Source of the DNA: Nitrospira sp.
GTDB lineage: Bacteria > Nitrospirota > Nitrospiria > Nitrospirales > Nitrospiraceae
Assembly (NCBI GenBank): GCA_029194725.1
Contig: JARFXQ010000006.1
Location: forward strand, 62,001-126,000
Direction of reading: 5' to 3'
Length of the DNA: 64,000 nt
The notes under the pieces were generated by a model that was not told where the DNA came from, searched no databases, and was given only the letters and a program-made list of their open reading frames with translations. Below, piece by piece: positions 56,584 through 64,000 of the stretch; positions within the stretch are counted from its first letter, which is position 1; the number at the start of each line of letters is the position of its first letter. The position numbers were made by a program, and so were the translations under genes.

Positions 56584-56749
56584 GTCGCGGCTCCATGTCG
56601 GCCAGAGCGAGAAATGACCTGGGGTGAGGAGGCAAACCCTGTTACGGCGAGCACGCTTTTAGCTCAACTGAGAGGCCACTGCAAGCTGATTTTCTGCGCG
56701 CAACCCAGTCAGGTCATAGTGCGCGGACTCGATCGCGCACCTTCCTTTC

Positions 56750-57170
56750 AGGGGAGCGAAGCTTCCAGGAACTTCCTGATCTTCGCCTCATTCTGGGCGA
56801 CGGCCTTGGCGTCGGCTGGATGTTGGAGGAAGGACCGCACTAATACGGGCCGGCGACGGATCTCCGTTAGCTACTGAGTCACCCGCGCGTCCGGGGTTTT
56901 GCCCTTCTGCAACGGTCGTCCGGCCTTGCCAGCCCGTTTTGCGTAGCAGTTCATCTGGATTGAGATCCGGAGCGTAGCCGGGCAGATAGTGCAGAGTCCG
57001 CTTGCTGGTGAGTCCCATCACATGCTTCGTAACCGCCTTGGCTTTGCGTGCCGGTGGCCATCCAGGATGAGATGCATAGGTTGCGCCGACCGTGCCGCAT
57101 TCGGCGCAAGAGTGCCACAGACCCCTCGCCCGTGAGCCCGCCCACATACGTGGAGTATAGAGGGACACGG
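56750..57170 (-). pseudogene. IS630-type transposase remnant
   Basis: Frames on the minus strand together read MHLILDGH, KAKAVTKHVMGLTSKRTLHY and LPGYAPDLNPDELLRKTG, then RRPVLVRSFLQHPADAKAVA. LPGYAPDLNP with a following acidic residue is the end of the DDE core of IS630 types. Frame changes and missing sequence at the N-terminus mean it is inactive. It marks the left border of the core block with OsmC. Confidence 0.65.
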
Positions 57171-57364
57171 AGTATAGGGGGACATTCTACTTTCGGTTTT
57201 CCCCGTTCGGCTGCCGGTTTCTTGACATACTACCAAGTGTGTCGATTGTTCTGTTCACATCTCCCTTCCTCCGAAATAGCCTCACGCGGTCATGCCCACT
57301 GGTTCTGATCTGAGACAAGGGCGCCAGAGAGCTTTCCGTATTTCCATCACCACAGGGAGGCATC

Positions 57365-57811
57365 ATGCAACGGAAGGGCTCGGCAGTTTGGCAAGGAGAC
57401 TTGAAGACCGGCAAAGGTACTCTGTCGACCGACAGCGGCGTCTTGTCGCAGACGCAATATTCCTTTCCGACGAGATTCGAAAGCGGGAAAGGTACCAACC
57501 CGGAGGAATTGATCGCAGCAGCTCACGCAGGCTGCTTCACGATGGCGGCGTCCGCGCAATTGAGTAATGCCGGCCTGGTGTCGGAGAAACTGGAGACGAC
57601 AGCCACCGTCACGTTCGAGAAACTCGAAGCCGGATGGATGGTGACGGGGATCCTATTGGATGTCAAAGGCAGGGTGCCCAATACGGATCAGGCCGCCTGG
57701 GAAAAGGTGACGCAGGCGGCCAAGGCCGGCTGTCCGATCTCGTGCCTGCTCAACACGACGATCACGATGAACGCAGGCTGGAAGGACGATGTGACCATGA
57801 GGAGTTGCTGA
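57365..57811 (+). CDS. OsmC-family peroxiredoxin
   Basis: A 148-residue thiol peroxidase that reduces organic hydroperoxides. Family cysteines are visible: Cys57 in AHAGCFTMAAS (peroxidatic) and Cys123 in AKAGCPISCLL. GTNPEELIAAAHAGC and RVPNTDQAAWEKVTQAAKAG are the conserved stretches. It begins MQRKGSAVWQGDL. It ends 25 bases before the convergent sugar dehydrogenase gene. Confidence 0.93.
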   Translation: MQRKGSAVWQGDLKTGKGTLSTDSGVLSQTQYSFPTRFESGKGTNPEELIAAAHAGCFTMAASAQLSNAGLVSEKLETTATVTFEKLEAGWMVTGILLDVKGRVPNTDQAAWEKVTQAAKAGCPISCLLNTTITMNAGWKDDVTMRSC

Positions 57812-57835
57812 GGCACATCACAAATGGAAAGAATT

Positions 57836-58999
57836 CTAATTCGGGACAATCCGAGACACGGTGCCACCCTTGGTCAAAATATAAAGCTCTCCCGAGCCGT
57901 CTTGGCCGAAACTGGTGATCGAAGGGGCAGCCAACAGGGGCCACTCTGTTTGTTCAAGAGCCGAGCCGTTATTGAAGCGGAAGCTGCGGACAAACCCGGC
58001 GCAAAAGTCAGCATAAAAATAGGTGCCTTGGATTGCTGGTGCTGCTTGGCCTCGATAGACATAACCGCCGGTAACGGAGCAAGCTCTGTTGTCATGGGTA
58101 TACTCAACAATCGGCAATGTAAGATTCCCGTTATTGCAGTTGGTGGCTGGGTTAAAACAAACTGATCCTTCCATGAGTCGCCAACCGTAATTGAGTCCCC
58201 TCCCGGCGTTGGGCCCCGCCGACACATTGATTTCTTCTCGGGCATCCTGGCCGACATCGCCGATATAGAGGTCGTTTCCATCGAACGAAAAGCGCCAGGG
58301 GTTCCGCAGCCCATAGCTCCAGATCAACTGGTTGCCTCCGCTGAGGATAAACGGGTTGACTGTTCCACTGGTGCAGGCTGTTCCTGTGTTCGAATCGATC
58401 CGGAGTAGTTTTCCCAGTCGGCTTCCGAGGGTTTGGGCGTTATTGTTCGGATCCCCGGAACCTCCCCCATCTCCAACGGCTGCGTACAGACAACCATCCG
58501 GTCCGAATTCCAACATGCCTCCGTTATGGTTATCAAAGGTTGGATGGGGAATGGAGACCAAAGTGACCTGTGATGCAGGAGCAGCGAGGTTGGGGTCTGT
58601 CGACGACACCAGAAGTCGAGCGATCGTGATTGCGCCGTTGGTGTCCGTAAAGTAAAGATAGAACCGACCGTTGGTATTGTAGTTTGGGTCAAAGGCCAGA
58701 CCCAGCAACCCTCGTTCTCCTCCGCTCGTGATGCCCGTCACGGTCAGAAATGTCGAGAGCACACTTCCGGTTGCCCGATCAAGTACCCTAATAGTGCCTC
58801 CCTGTTCCAGGACAAAGAGACGATTCGCATCACCACGGGGCGCCGTGAGGAAGACCGGCACCTTAAGGTTGCTGGCTACGGTTTGGAGTTTCAGAGTGGT
58901 TGAGGACGGGGCGCTTTCCTGAGTCTCATCTTTTTCTCCACAAGCAGTAAGGCCGGTACAACACATACATAGGGTGGTCCAGAGGATAAACGTTCTCAT
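57836..58999 (-). CDS. PQQ-type soluble aldose sugar dehydrogenase, predicted lipoprotein
   Basis: A 387-residue protein with a lipoprotein signal (FILWTTLCMCCTGLTAC). The mature part is the six-bladed beta-propeller of the soluble glucose dehydrogenase (GSDH/YliI) family: VFLTAPRGDANRLFVLEQGG, GERGLLGLAFDPNY, HNGGMLEFGPDGCLYAAVGD, SYGLRNPWRFSFDGNDLYIG and GLNYGWRLMEG. RNPWRFSFD is the conserved active-site loop. PQQ binding is a family property and cannot be proven here. It probably faces the periplasm, anchored to a membrane. Confidence 0.88.
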   Translation of the reverse strand: MRTFILWTTLCMCCTGLTACGEKDETQESAPSSTTLKLQTVASNLKVPVFLTAPRGDANRLFVLEQGGTIRVLDRATGSVLSTFLTVTGITSGGERGLLGLAFDPNYNTNGRFYLYFTDTNGAITIARLLVSSTDPNLAAPASQVTLVSIPHPTFDNHNGGMLEFGPDGCLYAAVGDGGGSGDPNNNAQTLGSRLGKLLRIDSNTGTACTSGTVNPFILSGGNQLIWSYGLRNPWRFSFDGNDLYIGDVGQDAREEINVSAGPNAGRGLNYGWRLMEGSVCFNPATNCNNGNLTLPIVEYTHDNRACSVTGGYVYRGQAAPAIQGTYFYADFCAGFVRSFRFNNGSALEQTEWPLLAAPSITSFGQDGSGELYILTKGGTVSRIVPN

Positions 59000-59343
59000 T
59001 GGGTAAGTCCTTGTCTCGCTTGGAAGATGTTCCTCATCCTATCACTCGTTGTGGTAGCAAATCCTTAGTCCTTATTTGAAGAGGACAGAATTATCCCAGG
59101 AATGGCATCAGAACAACCAGGGTCGATGGGTGTAGCTGAGGTTGGTGTTTTCTAGAAGGACGGCCTTTTGTCTTGATCCCCTCCGTGCGACTCTATAGAA
59201 TGGCGCAGCTTTTCGGGTGGTTAGCTTCTTGTTCGACTCCGCCCGCCTTGGATTTACCCACTCGCGCATGTACTTTGGATGGGTTGAAGCCACGGAGAGT
59301 CGTGTGACATAAGGAGTCCGTTTAACCAGCAGGAGGATTTCCC
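59000..59343. promoter_or_regulatory. Divergent gap before hppA
   Basis: A 344-base region between the minus-strand sugar dehydrogenase and plus-strand pyrophosphatase, so it should contain both promoters. GCAGGAGGATTTCCC just before the GTG at 59344 is a strong ribosome site. No hairpin or operator was found. Confidence 0.35.
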
Positions 59344-61398
59344 GTGAGTGACTCATCGATTGTAACGTTTGCTCTTATAGCGGCTGTGGCTGGTATCGCC
59401 TATGGGCTGTACCTCGCGATGTGGGTGTTCAGGCTCGATGCCGGCAATGCCAAGATGCAGGAAATCGCAAAAGCCATTCAAGAAGGGGCCAGCGCCTACA
59501 TGAATCGACAGTACAAGACCGTCGGGTATGTCGCAGCGGGCCTGTTCGTCATTCTGGCGGCGGCTGGAGCCCTGTCGGATAAATTTGGACTGATCACGGC
59601 GTTCGGATTCTTGGTCGGAGCCGGAGCCTCGGCCGTTGCCGGCTACGTGGGCATGATTATCGCGGTTCGCGCCAATGTGCGGACGGCTCAAGCTGCACAT
59701 GACGGCATGAATGCCGCATTGATCGTGGCCTTCCGCGGTGGAGCTGTAACAGGCTTGCTGCTGATCGGGCTCGGACTTCTGGCTATTACTGGGTTCTATA
59801 CCATTGCCGTATCAATGGCTGGACAGGAAAAAGCCATTCACGCATTGCTCAGTCTTGGTTTTGGTGGCAGTTTGATTTCCGTCTTTGCACGCGTCGGTGG
59901 CGGTATTTATACGAAGGCAGCGGACGTCGGTGCCGACTTGGTCGGTAAAGTAGAAGCGGGGATTCCCGAAGATGATCCGAGAAATCCGGCCGTGATCGCG
60001 GATAACGTGGGTGACAATGTAGGAGATTGCGCCGGAATGGCGGCAGACCTGTTTGAAACCTATGCTGTGACGACCGTGGCAGCCATGGTGTTGGCCTTTA
60101 CGATGTTCAAGGGAGCGACCGCTCCAATCCTTTATCCGTTAGCGTTAGGTGGGGTGACGATCTTTGCCACGATTATCGGTATTCTCTTTGTCAAAGTCAC
60201 TCCAGGCGGGGAAATCATGCCGGCACTCTATAAAGGGTTGTTTGTGGCTGGTGGGATCGCAGCTGCGGCATTTTTGCCGATCACCTTCATGATCATGGGT
60301 GGAGTAGGCGGCGTCAGCGGATTCAGCTACTACATCGCAGCACTCCTTGGCTTGGCCGTGACATTGGCACTTGTGTTTATCACGGATTATTACACCTCCA
60401 AGAGCTATGAGCCGGTGAAGTACATCGCCAAGGCGAGTGAAACCGGCCATGCGACAAATATTATCGCGGGTTTGGCGGTGGGTATGCAGGCGACGGGGGC
60501 TCCTGTCGTGGTGATTGCCCTGGCGATTCTCGGCAGTTATTGGATTTGCGGGGGAGCGGAATCCAGCGGGTTGTATGGCGTTGCCGTCGCAGCGGTATCC
60601 ATGCTCTCGATGGCAGGGATTGTCGTTGCGATCGATGCCTTTGGCCCGATCACCGACAATGCCGGTGGCATCGCCGAGATGTCGCATCTCGGCAAGGAAG
60701 TTCGCGACATCACGGATCCATTGGATGCGGTCGGCAATACGACCAAGGCGGTCACAAAAGGCTATGCGATCGGGTCCGCTGGCTTGGCGGCGGTCGTGCT
60801 GTTCGCGGAATATTCCCGCGAGGTCGCAGCCCGCAATCCCTCACTGGCTGCATTTGATCTTTCCAATCCAAAAGTCTTAGTGGGGCTGTTCCTCGGAGGC
60901 ATGTTGCCGTTTATTTTCGGCGCACTATGCATGAAAGCCGTCGGACAAGCCGGTGGTTTGATCGTCGAAGAGGTTCGGCGCCAATTTCGGACGATCAAGG
61001 GCATTATGGAGGGGACCGGTAAGCCGGAATATGGAACTTGTGTGGATATCGTGACGCAGGCGGCGATCCAGAAGATGATGATCCCAGGATTGATTCCGGT
61101 GGTCTCGCCCCTCTTGATAGGAGTGATCCTTGGCCCTCAGGCGCTGGGAGGGGTGCTCGTGGGTAGCATCGTGACCGGTTTGTTCGTCGCGATTTCCATG
61201 ACGAGCGGTGGTGGCGCCTGGGACAACGCCAAGAAGTTTATCGAAGAGCAGGGCAAGAAGGGGAGCGAGACACACAAGGCGGCGGTCACCGGTGATACGG
61301 TCGGTGATCCATACAAGGACACAGCTGGTCCTGCCGTGAATCCGATGATCAAGGTGATTAATATCGTGGCGTTGCTTATTATCTCGCTCATTGTGTAG
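59344..61398 (+). CDS. hppA: Membrane-bound proton-translocating pyrophosphatase
   Basis: A 684-residue polytopic protein (about 16 TM segments) that couples pyrophosphate hydrolysis to ion pumping. The substrate loop is [20 protein letters not shown] followed by [20 protein letters not shown], the hallmark DNVGDNVGD. Another acidic set is [16 protein letters not shown] and [19 protein letters not shown]. The potassium-sensing position reads GNTTKA, with Lys where K+-dependent enzymes have Ala (GNTTAA), so this is most likely the K+-independent, proton-pumping type. The GTG start has AGGAGG nine bases upstream. A terminator follows at 61503. Confidence 0.96.
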   Translation: MSDSSIVTFALIAAVAGIAYGLYLAMWVFRLDAGNAKMQEIAKAIQEGASAYMNRQYKTVGYVAAGLFVILAAAGALSDKFGLITAFGFLVGAGASAVAGYVGMIIAVRANVRTAQAAHDGMNAALIVAFRGGAVTGLLLIGLGLLAITGFYTIAVSMAGQEKAIHALLSLGFGGSLISVFARVGGGIYTKAADVGADLVGKVEAGIPEDDPRNPAVIADNVGDNVGDCAGMAADLFETYAVTTVAAMVLAFTMFKGATAPILYPLALGGVTIFATIIGILFVKVTPGGEIMPALYKGLFVAGGIAAAAFLPITFMIMGGVGGVSGFSYYIAALLGLAVTLALVFITDYYTSKSYEPVKYIAKASETGHATNIIAGLAVGMQATGAPVVVIALAILGSYWICGGAESSGLYGVAVAAVSMLSMAGIVVAIDAFGPITDNAGGIAEMSHLGKEVRDITDPLDAVGNTTKAVTKGYAIGSAGLAAVVLFAEYSREVAARNPSLAAFDLSNPKVLVGLFLGGMLPFIFGALCMKAVGQAGGLIVEEVRRQFRTIKGIMEGTGKPEYGTCVDIVTQAAIQKMMIPGLIPVVSPLLIGVILGPQALGGVLVGSIVTGLFVAISMTSGGGAWDNAKKFIEEQGKKGSETHKAAVTGDTVGDPYKDTAGPAVNPMIKVINIVALLIISLIV

Positions 61399-61502
61399 GG
61401 TGGCATCTCTCGTATCTCGCGAAGCGTTGGTCGAGCCATCATGAGGAGGGTGGCTCACGCTTTCTGCATGATCAAACAGTCTTTCTCTTCTGTCGGTTTC
61501 TG

Positions 61503-61553
61503 AAACCATGAGACGGCTCTTCTTCTCGACGAGAGTCTCCTCATGGTTTTTAC
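61503..61553 (+). terminator. Hairpin with T-run downstream of hppA
   Basis: AAACCATGAG (61503-61512) pairs with CTCATGGTTT (61540-61549), with the following TTTTTA run partly overlapping. The inner part GACGGCTC...GAGAGTCTC can extend the stem. It isolates hppA from the small gene that follows. Confidence 0.75.
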
Positions 61554-61559
61554 GTTAGC

Positions 61560-61589
61560 TTGACGGTTTTGCGAATGCTGGAGTAAGGT
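61560..61589 (+). promoter_or_regulatory. Candidate sigma-70-type promoter for the UBact gene
   Basis: TTGACG (61560-61565) and TAAGGT (61584-61589) are separated by 18 bases. The -10 is weak. The position, just after the hppA terminator and about 38 bases before the ATG, fits an independent transcript for the small protein. Confidence 0.4.
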
Positions 61590-61626
61590 TAATTAAACCT
61601 GTCCTTGTTTACCGGGAGGTGCTCGG

Positions 61627-61824
61627 ATGGAAAAACAAGAGCGAAAACAGGAGCCCAGACGAGAGCCGCAAGGTAAGGAAGAAGTCAAGGCGAATCCCAA
61701 GGTGGTCGAAGCCGGCAAGAAGATCAAGGAAGACATCGATAAGCTGGTCGATGAAATTGATGATGTCCTTGAAAAGAACGCCGAAGAATTTGTGAAGAAC
61801 TACGTTCAGAAAGGAGGAGAATAA
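61627..61824 (+). CDS. ubact: UBact: Pup-like prokaryotic ubiquitin-type protein
   Basis: A 65-residue, highly charged protein. The N-terminus is Glu/Lys/Arg rich and disordered. The C-terminal half is a helix DEIDDVLEKNAEEFVKNYVQ followed by KGGE. From memory, actinobacterial Pup has DEIDDVLEENAEDFVRAYVQ followed by KGGQ, so 16 of 20 residues agree. The C-terminal GGE means the Gln-to-Glu deamidation step by Dop is not needed before conjugation to lysines of target proteins. The UBact family was named from Nitrospirae and some other phyla. GGGAGGTG lies eight bases before the ATG. Neither ligase (PafA), Dop, ATPase (Mpa/ARC) nor proteasome genes lie in the window. Confidence 0.9.
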   Translation: MEKQERKQEPRREPQGKEEVKANPKVVEAGKKIKEDIDKLVDEIDDVLEKNAEEFVKNYVQKGGE

Positions 61825-61980
61825 CACCGGTTCCAACTCCCCACTCCCGCTCGATTCGTCCTGCTCCTTCTACAAGGCCATCGGTTTGACAAAGCAGAAG
61901 CGAGTTATTACAGTCTGCCTCGTTTCTCTGTGATTCGTGGTGTGAATTGTGATACGGCCCAGCCTCTTAAGGAGACGAGG

Positions 61981-63681
61981 ATGAAGTCTAAGCTGTGGGT
62001 CGTTCGTCAGGTCGATCCCATTCAACGGGGTTTTTTATCACAAGCCTTGTCCATCTCATCGGTGACTGCCTCGTTGTTGCTCAATCGGGGTGTCACGAGT
62101 GTAGACCAGGCGACAGCCTGGATGTCTCATCTCCGAACTCATGATCCTTTCTTGATTCCCGATATGGAACGGGCTGTTGACCGTCTGTATCAGGCCATGC
62201 AACGGCGCGAGGTCGTCTGTTTTTATGGCGATTACGATGTGGACGGCATGTCGGCGACGAGTATTTATCTTTCATTTTTCCGTGGACTCGGTGCCGAAGT
62301 CCGAGCCTATGTTCCTCATCGTCTGCGTGAGGGGTATGGACTCAATGAGAACGCCGTTCGGAGCTTGGCGAAGGAGGGTGTCTCTCTCTTGGTGACGTCC
62401 GATTGCGGGACGACGTCGCATCGTGAGATCAATCTTGCCAATCAATTGGGAATCGATGTTGTCGTGACCGACCACCATCAAAGCGACATGGAAATGCCGC
62501 CGGCTTTAGCGGTGATGAATCCATATCGGCCAGAAGCGCGGTATCCCTTTCGGGGGCTCTGTTCAGGTGGGCTGGCGTACAAGGTTGCTCAGGCCTATGA
62601 CAGAAAGTACGGTTCCGGTTCGGTGCCGCTGGAGTCGCTCTTGGATTTGGTTGCGCTTGCGACGATCGCCGACGTGGTTCCGCTGCAAGATGAAAATCGA
62701 CTATTCGTTCGAAAAGGTCTCGCTCAAATTTCACGAGGGGCGCGCTGCGGCATACGAGCCCTAAAGCATGTCGCCGGTATTAGTCGTGAGTGTACGGCGG
62801 AAACCATCGCGTTTAAACTTGCGCCTCGACTTAATGCAGCGGGTCGATTAGACGAGGCTATCAAAGGAGTCAAGCTTCTGACGACGGAATCTGAACGGGA
62901 AGCCGAGGAGTTGGCTGAAGATTTGGAACAGTTGAATCGAGCCCGGCGTGATCTCGAGGCCGGGATCCTGCAGGAAGCGTTAGCGCAGGTGGAAGCACGC
63001 GAATGGCCGGGCGGCATCGTACTGTATGCACGAGGGTGGCATCTCGGGGTCGTCGGTATCGTGGCTGCCCGTATCATGGAGCGGTTCCATCGCCCGACGA
63101 TCGTCATCGCTGTGAATGAACAGGGTATCGGAAAAGGGTCCGCTCGGACCCTGCCCGGGTTCGATTTGTATCAGGCTTTAGCGGCCTGTCGAGACCTGCT
63201 CATGGCATTCGGTGGCCATCCCAGCGCGGCCGGGATTACGATTCAGGAAGCCCGATTACCAGAATTTGTGGAGCGCTTTTCCGTCATCGCCGAGACATGG
63301 CTCCGAGACACTCAAAGTGTTCCCATGTTGCATGTGGATTCAGAAGTTCTGCTGAACGAAGTCACGCTGCAGTTGATTCGGGAGATCGGGACGTTGCATC
63401 CATTCGGAGCCGGCAACCCGGAGCCGACGTTCGCTGTCAAGGGTCTGGACGTGCTCAACGCTCGATTGGTCGGAGAGAAGCATTTGAAGATGACGGTCCG
63501 CCAGGGAGGGTCGGTACCGTTTGACAGTATTGGATTCGGGATGAAATCGTTGGAGGAGTACGGATTGTCACTCAAGACGCCTATCGACATTGCGTTTACG
63601 CCAGAACTGAATCACTGGAATGGTTATGATCGGATTCAGCTGCGCCTCCGAGATATAAGGGCGGCAGGTCGTGAGTCATAG
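61981..63681 (+). CDS. recJ: Single-stranded-DNA-specific exonuclease RecJ
   Basis: A 566-residue DHH-family 5'-3' exonuclease used in recombination and mismatch repair. The metal-binding motifs are present: CFYGDYDVDGMSATS, SDCGTTSHREI, VVVTDHHQSD, and in the DHHA1 domain AFGGHPSAAGITI. HPFGAGNPEPTFAVKGLDVL begins the C-terminal OB-type domain. The frame is open from 61930, but ATG 61981 has AAGGAG seven to eight bases upstream. Length is typical. A RelA/SpoT gene starts 3 bases after its stop. Confidence 0.95.
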   Translation: MKSKLWVVRQVDPIQRGFLSQALSISSVTASLLLNRGVTSVDQATAWMSHLRTHDPFLIPDMERAVDRLYQAMQRREVVCFYGDYDVDGMSATSIYLSFFRGLGAEVRAYVPHRLREGYGLNENAVRSLAKEGVSLLVTSDCGTTSHREINLANQLGIDVVVTDHHQSDMEMPPALAVMNPYRPEARYPFRGLCSGGLAYKVAQAYDRKYGSGSVPLESLLDLVALATIADVVPLQDENRLFVRKGLAQISRGARCGIRALKHVAGISRECTAETIAFKLAPRLNAAGRLDEAIKGVKLLTTESEREAEELAEDLEQLNRARRDLEAGILQEALAQVEAREWPGGIVLYARGWHLGVVGIVAARIMERFHRPTIVIAVNEQGIGKGSARTLPGFDLYQALAACRDLLMAFGGHPSAAGITIQEARLPEFVERFSVIAETWLRDTQSVPMLHVDSEVLLNEVTLQLIREIGTLHPFGAGNPEPTFAVKGLDVLNARLVGEKHLKMTVRQGGSVPFDSIGFGMKSLEEYGLSLKTPIDIAFTPELNHWNGYDRIQLRLRDIRAAGRES

Positions 63682-63684
63682 AAG

Positions 63685-64000
63685 ATGTACGAAACGGTGA
63701 CGAGTATCGACCAATTGTTGGATCGCTTGCAGGACTATCAGCCTGACGCTGATCTTGGCGTGGTACGGAAGGCTTATGAGTTTTCCGCGAGGGCGCATGA
63801 GGGACAAGTCCGTCGATCCGGAGAGCCCTATGTGAGGCATCCTGTAGCGGTGGCTGGAGTATTGACGTCTTTGAAAACCGACGTCACCGCGGTTGTAGCT
63901 GGACTCTTACACGATACACTGGAAGATACGGTCGCGACAGCCGCTGAGCTTCAGCATGAATTCGGGAAGGAAGTCGTTCATCTTGTTGATGGAGTGACCA
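63685..64000 (+). CDS. RelA/SpoT-family (p)ppGpp synthetase/hydrolase, N-terminal part (3' end outside window)
   Basis: The visible 105 residues begin MYETVTSIDQLLDRLQDYQP. The HD hydrolase domain follows with AYEFSARAHEGQVRRSGEPY, HPVAVAGVLTSLKTD (metal-binding His) and VAGLLHDTLEDTVATAAEL (the HD pair). It therefore has at least the start of a bifunctional Rel-type enzyme. The gene runs off the window. It begins 3 bases after recJ, so it is probably co-transcribed with it. Confidence 0.93.
   Translation, partial: MYETVTSIDQLLDRLQDYQPDADLGVVRKAYEFSARAHEGQVRRSGEPYVRHPVAVAGVLTSLKTDVTAVVAGLLHDTLEDTVATAAELQHEFGKEVVHLVDGVT

Overview
The window looks like chromosomal DNA of a Nitrospira-type bacterium (phylum Nitrospirota). 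The best pointer is a 65-residue Pup-like protein of the UBact type (61627-61824). A Gram-negative envelope (BamD-like lipoprotein, patatin, Slp- and CTI-like remnants), moderately high GC and many GTG starts fit with this. Genus level is inference; no rRNA or tRNA gene was seen.

Housekeeping blocks alternate with accessory DNA. Positions 1-15.6 kb are mostly core: a patatin-like protein (partial), a broken nucleotidyltransferase module, an indoleamine 2,3-dioxygenase, the methyl-cycle pair metK-ahcY, a TlpA/ResA thioredoxin with CcdA, a BamD-like lipoprotein, a FabH-like ketoacyl synthase, and a phosphate module (DUF47 protein, Pit transporter, PhoB/PhoR). An O-methyltransferase and a small orphan follow.

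Positions 15.6-34.7 kb are accessory. Transposase debris leads into a three-gene polysaccharide cluster: a DegT aminotransferase, a rare-looking fusion of a phosphoglycosyl transferase with a membrane sugar-nucleotide 4,6-dehydratase, and a Wzc-like chain-length protein with an altered Walker B. Next is a stack of nested insertion sequences: an IS1380 element holds an IS4-family element and an IS3-family element, and the IS3 element itself holds an IS21 element. IS630, a truncated IS256 and a second, identical IS3 copy follow, then a nucleotidyltransferase/small-protein pair.

Positions 34.9-45.4 kb are calmer: a dimethylformamidase-like secreted protein, a GT4 glycosyltransferase, a NagB-like deaminase, a frameshifted methyltransferase and the glutamate synthase genes gltD and gltB.

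Positions 45.6-57.3 kb are accessory again: a nucleotide-sugar dehydrogenase, several broken or nested transposons (IS256 types, IS5, an istB remnant), an RTX gene cut off by an IS256 end, a PIN toxin-antitoxin pair, a methyltransferase with a small partner, decayed cti and slp genes, an AI-2E family permease and an IS630 remnant.

Positions 57.3-64 kb return to core: an OsmC protein, a PQQ-type sugar dehydrogenase lipoprotein, a membrane H+-pyrophosphatase, the UBact gene, recJ and the start of relA/spoT.

Coordinates of insertion-sequence ends and target duplications were read by eye from the sequence. Family assignments come from motif recognition without database searches.
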